Notes: a model not told the origin generated them from the sequence alone. A stretch of 8,227 bases of DNA from JBQCHF01 sp051954955 (GCA_051954955.1 JBQCHF010000167.1:1-8227); one strand, 5' to 3'. Shown: positions 1 through 6,570, counted from the stretch's first letter. Numbers and translations are program-made.

Positions 1-18
1 CCCCCCCCCCGCCGGGGG

Positions 19-64
19 GGGAGTCCCCCCGGGCCGCGCCCCCCCTGGGCGCGTCTAGACTCCC
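19..64. repeat. Nested inverted repeats in the leader upstream of the cysteine desulfurase
   Basis: The 68 bases before the first gene hold no visible coding sequence but are highly structured. An outer perfect 7-bp inverted repeat pairs GGGAGTC (19-25) with GACTCCC (58-64). Inside it lies a perfect 7-bp hairpin, CGCGCCC (35-41) and GGGCGCG (47-53) with a 5-nt loop. A competing stem pairs G6 (16-21) with C6 (25-30). Homopolymer runs (C10 at 1-10, G8 at 14-21, C6 at 25-30, C7 at 39-45) dominate. The inner hairpin could be the intrinsic terminator of an upstream gene outside the window, although no good T-tract follows. The outer right arm overlaps the predicted -10 box. The role is unknown; the repeats themselves are directly visible. 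Confidence 0.5.
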
Positions 65-69
65 GACGA
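56..69 (+). promoter_or_regulatory. Predicted leaderless promoter of the desulfurase-mnmA-ligA operon
   Basis: TAGACT at 56-61 matches the actinobacterial SigA-type -10 consensus TANNNT. Exactly 7 nt (62-68) separate it from the ATG at 69, so transcription would be expected to start at or next to the A of the start codon. No purine-rich Shine-Dalgarno sequence precedes the ATG, which fits a leaderless mRNA. No convincing -35 element is present; the expected place is hairpin-forming GC sequence. The same hexamer occurs at nearly the same distance before gatC (6605-6610). Leaderless transcripts are common in actinobacteria; assigning one here is inference. Confidence 0.6.
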
Positions 70-1268
70 TGGTCTACCTGGACCACGCGGCGACCACCCC
101 CATGCTCCCCGAGGCGGTCGAGGCACTCACCGCGCACCTGGGGTCAGTCGGCAATGCCTCCTCCCTGCACGCCTCCGGGCGGCGGGCCCGGCGGGTGGTC
201 GAGGAGTCGCGCGAGACGGTGGCGGCGGCGCTCGGCGCCCGGCCCAGCGAGGTGGTCTTCACCGGCGGCGGCACCGAGGCCGACAACCTCGCCGTCAAGG
301 GCATCTACTGGTCCCGCCGGGCGCAGGAACCGCGGCGCACCCGCATCCTGGCCAGCAGCGTCGAGCACCACGCGGTGATGGACCCGGTGCAGTGGCTCGC
401 CGACGCCGAGGGCGCGCAGGTCGAGTGGCTGCCGGTGGATTCCTCCGGCCGGGTCGACCTCGGCGCGTTGGAGGCGGCGCTGGCCCGCGACCCGGAGTCG
501 GTCGCGCTGGTCACGGTCATGTGGGCCAACAACGAGGTCGGCACCGTCCAGCCGGTCGCCGAGATCGTCGAGACGGCGCACCGCTACGGCGTCCCGGTCC
601 ACTCCGACGCGGTGCAGGCGGTCGGGCACCTGCCGGTCGACTTCGCCGCCTCCGGACTGGACGCGCTCACCGTGAGCGCCCACAAGGTCGGCGGCCCGAT
701 CGGCGTCGGGGCGCTGCTGGTGGGCCGCGACGTGCCGCTCACCGCGCTGCTGCACGGCGGGCAGCAGGAGCGCGAGCGCTCGGGCACCGTCGACGCCCCC
801 GCCGTCGCCTCGTTCGCAGCGGCGCTGAGGGCGACCGTGGCGGGTCTGGAGGAGCGGGTGGCACGGCTCGCGGCCCTGCGCGACCGGCTGGTGGCAGGGG
901 TGCTGGCGCAGGTGCCCGACGCGGTGCTGAACGGCGACCCCAGCCCGGACCCGGCGCGCCGGCTGGCCGGCAACGCCCACTTCTCCTTCCCCGGCTGCGA
1001 GGGCGACAGTCTGCTGCTGCTGCTCGACGCCCGCGGCGTCGAGTGCTCCACCGGCTCGGCTTGCTCGGCCGGCGTGCCGCGTCCGAGTCACGTGCTGCTG
1101 GCCATGGGCGTTCCGGAGGAGCTGGCCCGCGGCTCGCTGCGGTTCTCGCTGGGGCACACCTCCACCGGCGCCGACGTCGACGCGCTGCTCGAGGCCCTCG
1201 GCCCGGTGGTGGAGCGGGCCCGGCGCGCCGGCCTGACCACCGTGCCACCGGCGCTGGTCGAGGGCTGA
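69..1268 (+). CDS. Cysteine desulfurase, group I (NifS/IscS type)
   Basis: This PLP-dependent enzyme (399 aa, normal length for group I class V desulfurases) takes sulfur from L-cysteine, leaving alanine, and holds it as a persulfide for transfer to acceptor proteins. The PLP-binding Lys is K206 in a SAHK motif. The PLP-stacking His is H100 in VEHHAV. The persulfide Cys is C332 in GSACSAG, within the flexible-loop context STGSAC typical of the IscS/NifS group rather than SufS. The ATG at 69 is the first start after a -10 box and begins the family N-terminus VYLDHAATTP. It stops 3 nt before mnmA, so MnmA is the most probable acceptor, as in the YrvO-MnmA pair of Bacillus subtilis. It may also supply Fe-S cluster assembly. 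I leave the symbol blank because iscS and nifS are both used for such genes. Confidence 0.95.
   Translation: MVYLDHAATTPMLPEAVEALTAHLGSVGNASSLHASGRRARRVVEESRETVAAALGARPSEVVFTGGGTEADNLAVKGIYWSRRAQEPRRTRILASSVEHHAVMDPVQWLADAEGAQVEWLPVDSSGRVDLGALEAALARDPESVALVTVMWANNEVGTVQPVAEIVETAHRYGVPVHSDAVQAVGHLPVDFAASGLDALTVSAHKVGGPIGVGALLVGRDVPLTALLHGGQQERERSGTVDAPAVASFAAALRATVAGLEERVARLAALRDRLVAGVLAQVPDAVLNGDPSPDPARRLAGNAHFSFPGCEGDSLLLLLDARGVECSTGSACSAGVPRPSHVLLAMGVPEELARGSLRFSLGHTSTGADVDALLEALGPVVERARRAGLTTVPPALVEG
1260..1264 (+). promoter_or_regulatory. Ribosome binding site of mnmA
   Basis: GAGGG lies inside the last codons of the desulfurase gene, 7 nt before the GTG at 1272. It supports GTG 1272 as the mnmA start and suggests translational coupling. 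Confidence 0.6.
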
Positions 1269-1271
1269 GCC

Positions 1272-2393
1272 GTGCGCGTGCTCGCTGCCATGTCCGGCGG
1301 CGTCGACTCCGCCGTGGCCGCGGCCCGCGCCGTCGAGGCCGGCCACGAGGTCACCGGCGTCCACCTGGCGCTGTCCCGCTCGCCGCAGAGCCACCGCACC
1401 GGTGCCCGTGGCTGCTGCACGGTGGAGGACGCGCGAGACGCCCGCCGCGCCGCGGACGTGCTCGGGATCCCCTTCTACGTCTGGGACATGGCCGAGCGGT
1501 TCCACGCCGACGTCGTCGAGGACTTCCTGGCCGAGTACGCGGCCGGGCGCACCCCCAACCCGTGCGTGCGCTGCAACGAGCGGATCAAGTTCGCGGCGGT
1601 GCTGGACAAGGCGCTGGCGCTCGGCTTCGACGCCGTCTGCACCGGCCACTACGCCGTGCTCGCCGAGTCCCCGATCGACGGACAGCGGAGCCGCACCCTG
1701 CACCGCTCGGTGGACGCCGGCAAGGACCAGTCCTACGTGCTGGGCGTGCTCACCCCCGGGCAGCTGGCGCACTCGCTGTTCCCGCTGGGCGGCTCGACCA
1801 AGGAGCAGGTGCGCGCCGAGGCCGCGCGGCGGGGCCTGGCGGTGGCCGACAAGCCCGACAGCCACGACGTCTGCTTCATCGCCGACGGCGACACTGCCGG
1901 CTGGCTGCGGCAGCGGCTCGGCCCGCAGCCGGGGCCGATCGTGGACGAGAGCGGGTCGGCGGTCGGCGAGCACGACGGCGCCTACGGCTTCACCGTGGGG
2001 CAGCGCCGGGGGCTGCGCCTGGGGGTGCCCGCCCCGGACGGCAGGCCGCGCTACGTCCTGGACGTCAGTCCGGTCGACCGGACCGTCACGGTCGGGCCGC
2101 GCGAGCGGCTGGCGGTCACCGAGCTCGTCGGGGGCGCTCCGCTGTGGTGCGGCCCCGCGCCGGAGCTGCCGCTGGTGTGCCGCGCCCAGGTGCGTGCCCA
2201 CGGCGAGGCGGTGCCGGCGCGCGCCGACGTCGTCGACGGCGCCCTGGTGGTGGAGCTGGAGCGTCCGGTGCACGGCGTGGCCCCGGGCCAGTCGGTGGTG
2301 CTCTACCTGCCGGATCCCCGCGGGGACCGGGCGGTCGGCTCGGCCACCATCGCGCGGGCTGGGCAGCGTTCGGCCGCCGAGGCGTCGGCGTGA
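1272..2393 (+). CDS. mnmA: tRNA-specific 2-thiouridylase MnmA
   Basis: MnmA adenylates U34 of tRNA-Glu, -Gln and -Lys and replaces the 2-oxygen with sulfur delivered as a persulfide. The 373-aa product has the N-type ATP pyrophosphatase P-loop SGGVDS at residues 8-13. The catalytic cysteine pair is C101 (in NPCVRCN) and C201 (in HDVCFIADGD), equivalent to E. coli C102 and C199. The C-terminal third carries the YGFTVGQRRGL segment and the usual beta-barrel region. The position of E. coli Asp99 is occupied by C98; I believe this NPC-x-x-C form is common in actinobacteria. GTG 1272 is chosen because the family N-terminus begins directly there and an SD is in place. It sits 3 nt after the desulfurase and overlaps the next gene by GTGA. 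All key residues are present. Confidence 0.96.
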   Translation: MRVLAAMSGGVDSAVAAARAVEAGHEVTGVHLALSRSPQSHRTGARGCCTVEDARDARRAADVLGIPFYVWDMAERFHADVVEDFLAEYAAGRTPNPCVRCNERIKFAAVLDKALALGFDAVCTGHYAVLAESPIDGQRSRTLHRSVDAGKDQSYVLGVLTPGQLAHSLFPLGGSTKEQVRAEAARRGLAVADKPDSHDVCFIADGDTAGWLRQRLGPQPGPIVDESGSAVGEHDGAYGFTVGQRRGLRLGVPAPDGRPRYVLDVSPVDRTVTVGPRERLAVTELVGGAPLWCGPAPELPLVCRAQVRAHGEAVPARADVVDGALVVELERPVHGVAPGQSVVLYLPDPRGDRAVGSATIARAGQRSAAEASA

Positions 2394-3439
2394 GCGAGCC
2401 CCGCGCGGCCGTCCCGGTCGGCGCGGCCAGCGGCGTCGGCTCGCTGCCGGGCACCGACCCGCGCGAGGCCGTGCGGCTGGTGGTGGGCGAGCTGCCGGAC
2501 CTGCCGCACCTGCCCGAGCTGCCCGCCCGCGGCGCCGGCGCGGACCTGGTCGGGCGCACCGCCGCCCTGCTGGTGGACCTGCACGTGGACCTGCAGCCGG
2601 CCGGCTGGCGGCTGGTCGACAGAGCCGGCCGGGACGAGAACCGGGCGCTCGCCATGCTGCGCGAGGACCTCGACGCGCTGGAGGAGCACACCCAGGGCCT
2701 CACCGGACCGCTCAAGGTCCAGCTGGCCGGGCCGTGGACGCTCGCGGCCACCCTGGACCTGCCCCGCGGCGAGCGGGCGGTGTCCGACACCGGCGCCGCC
2801 CGCGACCTCGCCGCCTCGCTGGCCGAGGCCGCCGCCGCGCACGTGGCCGAGGTGCGCAAGCGGGTGCCCGGCGCCGACGTCGTGCTGCAGCTCGACGAGC
2901 CCGCCCTGCCCGGGGTGCTGGCCGGGGCGCTGAGGACCATGTCCGGCTTCGGGCGCATCCGCGCGGTGGAGGAGCAGGTCGCCGAGCAGGCGCTCGCCGC
3001 GGTGATCGAGTCCGCCGGCGCTCCCGTCGTCGTCCACTGCTGCGCCGCCGACCCGCCGCTGGCCCTGTTCCGCCGGGCCGGCGCGGCCGGGCTGTCGGTC
3101 GACGTGCGGCTGCTCGACGTCGGCCGCGCGTCCGTGCTGGACGAGGCGTTCGGCGAGGCGGTGGAGGCCGGGCTCACGCTGTGGGCGGGGGCCGTCCCCG
3201 CGGTCGTCCCGGCCGGAGCCAGACCGTCGGAGCCGGCCACTACGGTCGCGGGCGTACGGCGGCTGTGGTCGCGGCTCGGGTTCGATCCGGAGGCGCTGGC
3301 CGCGTCCGTCGTCGTCACGCCCACCTGCGGGCTGGCCGGCGCCTCGCCGGCCGGCGCGCGGGAGACGATGCGCGTGGCCCGCGAGGCCGCGCGGACGCTG
3401 GTCGAGGACCCGATCGACGACACAGGGGTGCGCGAGTGA
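2390..3439 (+). CDS. MetE C-terminal-domain-like protein (cobalamin-independent methionine synthase family)
   Basis: This 349-aa protein is only about half the length of full MetE (roughly 750 aa) and corresponds to the catalytic C-terminal barrel. It begins with a GSLPGTD motif typical of this actinobacterial family. Zinc-ligand positions are H216 and C218 (HCC motif) and C313 (TPTCGL, matching the MetE DCGL motif). The Glu ligand of MetE appears to be replaced by Asp (D238, in LSVDVR); that alignment is by eye. The likely activity is zinc-dependent methyl transfer to a thiol, but the methyl donor and acceptor are unknown. A true methionine synthase role should not be assumed, since the folate-binding N-terminal half is absent. 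GTG 2390 overlaps the mnmA stop (GTGA), with GAGG 7 nt upstream. I recall M. tuberculosis Rv3015c, next to ligA, as a similar gene. Confidence 0.8.
   Translation: MSEPRAAVPVGAASGVGSLPGTDPREAVRLVVGELPDLPHLPELPARGAGADLVGRTAALLVDLHVDLQPAGWRLVDRAGRDENRALAMLREDLDALEEHTQGLTGPLKVQLAGPWTLAATLDLPRGERAVSDTGAARDLAASLAEAAAAHVAEVRKRVPGADVVLQLDEPALPGVLAGALRTMSGFGRIRAVEEQVAEQALAAVIESAGAPVVVHCCAADPPLALFRRAGAAGLSVDVRLLDVGRASVLDEAFGEAVEAGLTLWAGAVPAVVPAGARPSEPATTVAGVRRLWSRLGFDPEALAASVVVTPTCGLAGASPAGARETMRVAREAARTLVEDPIDDTGVRE
3424..3428 (+). promoter_or_regulatory. Ribosome binding site of ligA
   Basis: AGGGG ends 7 nt before the GTG at 3436 and lies within the end of the upstream gene. It helps choose GTG 3436 over the much longer open frame, which runs back to 1402 without a stop. 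Confidence 0.55.
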
Positions 3440-5556
3440 GCGAGGAGCTGCCCAGCGGCGGGCAGGTAGCCGAGCAGGCCGAGCCGTCGGTGCCGGCGCG
3501 CGAGCGGCACGCGGAGCTGTCCGGGCTGGTCGAGGACGCTCGCTACCGCTACTACGTGCTGGACCGGCCCACCGTCTCCGACGCGGAGTTCGACGGCTGG
3601 ATGCGCGAGCTGGAGCAGCTCGAGGAGCAGTTCCCGGCGCTGCGCACGCCCGACTCGCCCACCCAGAAGGTCGGCGGGGCGGTGGCCACCGAGTTCACCG
3701 CGGTGGACCACCTCGAGCCGATGATGAGCCTGGACAACGCCTTCTCGCAGGAGGAGCTGGCCGCCTGGGCGGACCGGGTGGTCAAGGAGGGCGGCGAGGG
3801 CGCGGAGTACCTCTGCGAGCTCAAGGTCGACGGCCTGGCGGTCAACCTCACCTACGAGAACGGCCGGCTGGTACGGGCGGCCACCCGCGGCGACGGCCGT
3901 ACCGGCGAGGACGTCACGCTCAACGTGCGCACCATCGAGAACGTCCCGCACCGGCTCGACGGCTCCGAGGTCCCCGTCCCCGCGCTGCTCGAGGTGCGCG
4001 GCGAGATCTACTTCCCGGTGGCCGGGTTCGAGGAGCTCAACGCCTCGCTGGTTGCGGCCGGCAAGGCGCCGTTCGCCAACCCACGCAACACCGCGGCGGG
4101 CTCGCTGCGGCAGAAGGACCCGCGGGTCACCGCGTCGCGTCCGCTGCGGCTGGTCTGCCACGGCCTGGGCCGGCGCGACGGCTTCGAGCCCGAGCGGCAG
4201 TCCACCGCCTACGAGGCGCTCGCCTCGTGGGGGCTGCCGGTCAGCGACCGGGTCCGGGTGGTCAAGGACCTCGCCGGCGTCTCCGACTTCGTGTCGTACT
4301 ACGGCGAGCACCGGCACGACGTCGAGCACGAGATCGATGGCGTGGTGGTGAAGGTCGACCAGGTCGCGCTGCAGCGCCGGCTGGGCTCCACCTCCCGAGC
4401 CCCGCGCTGGGCGATCGCCTACAAGTACCCGCCGGAGGAGGTCACCACCAGGCTGCTGGACATCCAGGTGAACGTCGGTCGGACCGGCCGGGTCACCCCG
4501 TTCGGGGTGATGGCGCCGGTCAAGGTCTCCGGCTCCACCGTCGAGATGGCCACGCTGCACAACGCCAACGAGGTCAAGCGCAAGGGCGTGCTCATCGGCG
4601 ACACCGTGGTGCTGCGCAAGGCCGGCGACGTCATCCCGGAGATCGTCGGCCCGGTGGTCGACCTGCGCGACGGTAGCGAGCGCGAGTTCGTCATGCCCAC
4701 GCACTGCCCTGCGTGCGGAACCGAGCTGCGCCCGGCCAAGGAGGGCGACGTCGACATCCGCTGCCCCAACACGCGATCGTGCCCCGCGCAGCTGCGCGAG
4801 CGGCTGTTCTTCGTGGCCGGGCGGGGAGCCTTCGACATCGAGGTGCTCGGCTACGAGGCAGCGCAAGCACTTCTCGACGCCGGGGTGCTCGAGGACGAGG
4901 GCGATGTCTTCGGCCTCACCGAGGAGCAGCTGCTCGGCGTGCCGCTGTTCACCCGCAAGGACGGCGGCCTCACCGCCAACGGCCGCAAGCTGCTGGACAA
5001 CCTGGCCGCGGCCAAGGAGCGGCCCCTGTGGCGCGTGGTCGTCGCGCTGTCCATCCGGCACGTCGGGCCCACCGCCGCCCAGGCGCTGGCCCGCGAGTTC
5101 CGCTCGCTGGACCGCATCAGCGCCGCGAGCGAGGAGGAGCTGGCCGCCGTCGACGGCGTCGGGCCCACCATCGCGGCTTCGGTGCGCGACTGGTTCGAGG
5201 TGGACTGGCACCGCGGGGTGGTCGAGAAGTGGCGCGCGTCAGGCGTGCGCATGGAGGAAGAGGGCGCCGACGACGGCCCCCGCCCGCTCGAGGGCCTCAC
5301 CGTGGTCGTCACCGGCTCGCTGGAGGGCTTCTCCCGCGACGGCGCCACCGAGGCGATCCAGAACCTGGGCGGCAAGGCCGCCGGGTCGGTGTCGAAGAAG
5401 ACTTCTTTCGTGGTGGTGGGGGACAGCCCCGGCTCCAAGTACGACAAGGCCGTGCAGCTCGGCGTGCCGGTGCTGGACGAGGACGGCTTCCGGGTGCTGC
5501 TCGAGCAGGGGCCCGACGCCGCCCGCGAGGTCGCGCAGGTGCCGGAGCAGGAGTGA
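3436..5556 (+). CDS. ligA: NAD+-dependent DNA ligase LigA
   Basis: This replicative ligase seals nicks using NAD+, through an enzyme-AMP intermediate. At 706 aa it has the full domain set. The N-terminal Ia domain contains YYVLDRPTVSDAEFD, which contacts the NMN half of NAD+. The adenylated lysine is K130 in the KVDGLA motif. Further nucleotidyltransferase motifs are RGDG (151-154), EVRGEIYFP, EIDGVVVKVD (K306) and AIAYKYP (K330). A four-cysteine zinc finger uses C424, C427, C443 and C449. Helix-hairpin-helix repeats follow, and a BRCT domain spans about 616-692 with the signature EGLTVVVTGSLEGFSR. GTG 3436 overlaps the preceding stop (GTGA); starting there leaves a short poorly conserved tail of about 25 residues before the Ia domain. 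Every catalytic element is intact. Confidence 0.97.
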   Translation: MSEELPSGGQVAEQAEPSVPARERHAELSGLVEDARYRYYVLDRPTVSDAEFDGWMRELEQLEEQFPALRTPDSPTQKVGGAVATEFTAVDHLEPMMSLDNAFSQEELAAWADRVVKEGGEGAEYLCELKVDGLAVNLTYENGRLVRAATRGDGRTGEDVTLNVRTIENVPHRLDGSEVPVPALLEVRGEIYFPVAGFEELNASLVAAGKAPFANPRNTAAGSLRQKDPRVTASRPLRLVCHGLGRRDGFEPERQSTAYEALASWGLPVSDRVRVVKDLAGVSDFVSYYGEHRHDVEHEIDGVVVKVDQVALQRRLGSTSRAPRWAIAYKYPPEEVTTRLLDIQVNVGRTGRVTPFGVMAPVKVSGSTVEMATLHNANEVKRKGVLIGDTVVLRKAGDVIPEIVGPVVDLRDGSEREFVMPTHCPACGTELRPAKEGDVDIRCPNTRSCPAQLRERLFFVAGRGAFDIEVLGYEAAQALLDAGVLEDEGDVFGLTEEQLLGVPLFTRKDGGLTANGRKLLDNLAAAKERPLWRVVVALSIRHVGPTAAQALAREFRSLDRISAASEEELAAVDGVGPTIAASVRDWFEVDWHRGVVEKWRASGVRMEEEGADDGPRPLEGLTVVVTGSLEGFSRDGATEAIQNLGGKAAGSVSKKTSFVVVGDSPGSKYDKAVQLGVPVLDEDGFRVLLEQGPDAAREVAQVPEQE

Positions 5557-5969
5557 GCTCGCTCGCTGACCCGCGCGATCTGCTGGGGGAGTGGCGGCTG
5601 GACCGGACGGTGCTGGACCGGCGCAGCGGCCTGCGCGGCTGCGTGCACGGCTCCCTGGTCGTGACCGATGAGGGGGAGCGGCTGCGCTGGGCCGAGCGCG
5701 GCACCCTGCGCTGGGACGGCCGCGAGGTGCCGGTCGAGCGGACCTACCTGCTGGTGCCGGGGTCTAGCGGAGGCGTCCCCGAGGTGCTGTTCGCCGACGG
5801 CCGCCCGTTCCACCCCTGGCGGCCGGGGGAGTGGGTCGAGCACCCGTGCGCGGAGGATCTCTACCGGGGTCTGGTCACCGGGCATCGTGAGCGGGTGCGG
5901 CTGGTCTGGGAGGCGCGGGGCCCGGCCAAGGACCAGCGGCTGGTGAGCCGGCTGCGGCGCGAGGGCTAG
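5553..5969 (+). CDS. DUF6314-like protein of unknown function
   Basis: This 138-aa protein starts at GTG 5553, overlapping the ligA stop by GTGA, with GGAG 5 nt upstream, so it is probably translated together with ligA. No signal peptide or membrane segment is visible. Conserved-looking elements, from memory of the actinobacterial DUF6314 family, are GEWRLDRTVLDRRSG (12-26), DGRPFH (82-87), HPC (97-99), DLYRG (102-106) and GPAKDQR (123-129). Alternating short strands rich in W, R and G suggest a small beta-barrel (calycin-like) fold, but that is a guess. Function is unknown, and the family name is from recognition, not a search. Its stop shares a CTAG with the stop of the convergent toxin gene, so there is no room for a terminator between the two genes. 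Confidence 0.75.
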   Translation: MSSLADPRDLLGEWRLDRTVLDRRSGLRGCVHGSLVVTDEGERLRWAERGTLRWDGREVPVERTYLLVPGSSGGVPEVLFADGRPFHPWRPGEWVEHPCAEDLYRGLVTGHRERVRLVWEARGPAKDQRLVSRLRREG

Positions 5970-6364
5970 CGGCTCGGCAGGGGGCGAGGCTCGCTGCCGG
6001 CCCGCAGCCGCTCGGCGATCGGCGCGACCTCGTCGAGCTCGCCGGCGGCCACGGCCATGACCAGGTCGTAGGCCTCGTCCTCGGTGAGAGTGAGCCGCCA
6101 GCCGTTGATGCCGAGGAAGGCGATCGTGCCGGCCAGAGCCAGCCGCTTGTTGCCGTCGATGAGTGCGTGGTTGCGCGCGACGCTGTGCATCAGGGCGGCG
6201 GCCTTCTCGTGCAGGTCCGGGTAGGCCTCCTTGCCGAAGACGGTGGCGCGCGGCCTGGCGAGAGCTGCGTCGAGCAGTCCGACGTCGCGCAGCAGCACCT
6301 CGCCCTCGACCACCCGGTCCGCGATGTGCAGCGCGTCTTCGAGGTCGAGGTAGCGCACGCTCAC
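5966..6364 (-). CDS. doc: Doc-type toxin (death-on-curing family, Fic fold)
   Basis: This 132-aa protein matches the size of phage P1 Doc. Its active-site loop is HALIDGNKR at residues 66-74: H66, D70, N72, K73 and R74 are conserved. A Leu (L68) stands where Doc has Phe. Lysine at the position where AMPylating Fic proteins have Gly is the Doc hallmark. P1 Doc uses this inverted geometry to phosphorylate EF-Tu and block translation, so a kinase activity on EF-Tu is the family-based prediction. Flanking segments (ARPRATVFGKEAYPDL, AFLGINGW) are also typical. The start is GTG 6364, overlapping the antitoxin stop by GTGA, with no clear SD; translation is probably coupled to the antitoxin. It is convergent with the upstream operon and appears intact. 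Confidence 0.92.
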   Translation of the reverse strand: MSVRYLDLEDALHIADRVVEGEVLLRDVGLLDAALARPRATVFGKEAYPDLHEKAAALMHSVARNHALIDGNKRLALAGTIAFLGINGWRLTLTEDEAYDLVMAVAAGELDEVAPIAERLRAGSEPRPLPSR

Positions 6365-6564
6365 TCGCCGAGGCGGCGCAGAGCGTCCGCGTAGCGCGGC
6401 AGCTCCTCGTCCAGCACGGCGTCGAGCCGCTCACGGTGGTCGGCCCGGGCGACGTAGTCGCGGATGGCCTCGCGGGCCACCTCCTGCATCGAGCGGTGCT
6501 CCTGCTCGGCACGGGTTCGCAGCGCGGCCGTCTCCTCGTCGGAGAGCCGGAGGGTCATCGCCAT
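6361..6564 (-). CDS. Ribbon-helix-helix antitoxin of the Doc module
   Basis: This 67-aa protein has a short beta strand (TLRLS, residues 4-8), then helix A (about 9-23) and helix B (about 26-39, ending RDYVAR), which is the CopG/Arc ribbon-helix-helix DNA-binding layout. The charged tail (about 41-67) is the expected toxin-neutralising part. RHH proteins bind palindromic DNA as dimers, and a perfect inverted repeat lies just upstream at 6573-6590. Position before the toxin with a 4-nt overlap is standard for a type II toxin-antitoxin operon. ATG 6564 is chosen because it lies 6 nt after a TANNNT box; the internal ATG at 6558 is an alternative that removes two residues. P1 Doc is paired with Phd, a different fold, so this is an RHH-Doc combination; I believe such pairs occur elsewhere in actinobacteria. 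Confidence 0.85.
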   Translation of the reverse strand: MAMTLRLSDEETAALRTRAEQEHRSMQEVAREAIRDYVARADHRERLDAVLDEELPRYADALRRLGE

Positions 6565-6570
6565 GCAAAG

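Noticed and set aside
35..53. Inner GC hairpin as a riboswitch or leader RNA of the desulfurase operon
   Set aside because: The predicted start site at the ATG places the hairpin upstream of the transcript, so it would not be in the mRNA. It fits a terminator or DNA structure better.
144..2273. 709-residue open frame on the minus strand opposite the desulfurase and mnmA
   Set aside because: It is a low-complexity His/Arg/Gln/Ala-rich translation with no recognisable motif. Long antisense frames are expected in very GC-rich coding DNA, and the plus strand holds two complete enzymes.
1402..3435. Possible 678-residue N-terminal extension of ligA, since the frame is open back to 1402
   Set aside because: The extension is compositionally biased noise overlapping mnmA and the MetE-like gene. 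GTG 3436 with an AGGGG site gives a normal-length LigA.
2116..5211. 1031-residue open frame on the minus strand opposite the MetE-like gene and ligA
   Set aside because: Same artefact: repetitive Arg/Ala/Gly/Val composition and no domain, fully opposite genes with intact catalytic motifs.
5966..6564. Toxin-antitoxin region as part of an insertion sequence or integrated element
   Set aside because: No transposase, terminal inverted repeats, target duplication or attachment site is visible. Base composition looks similar to the neighbours.
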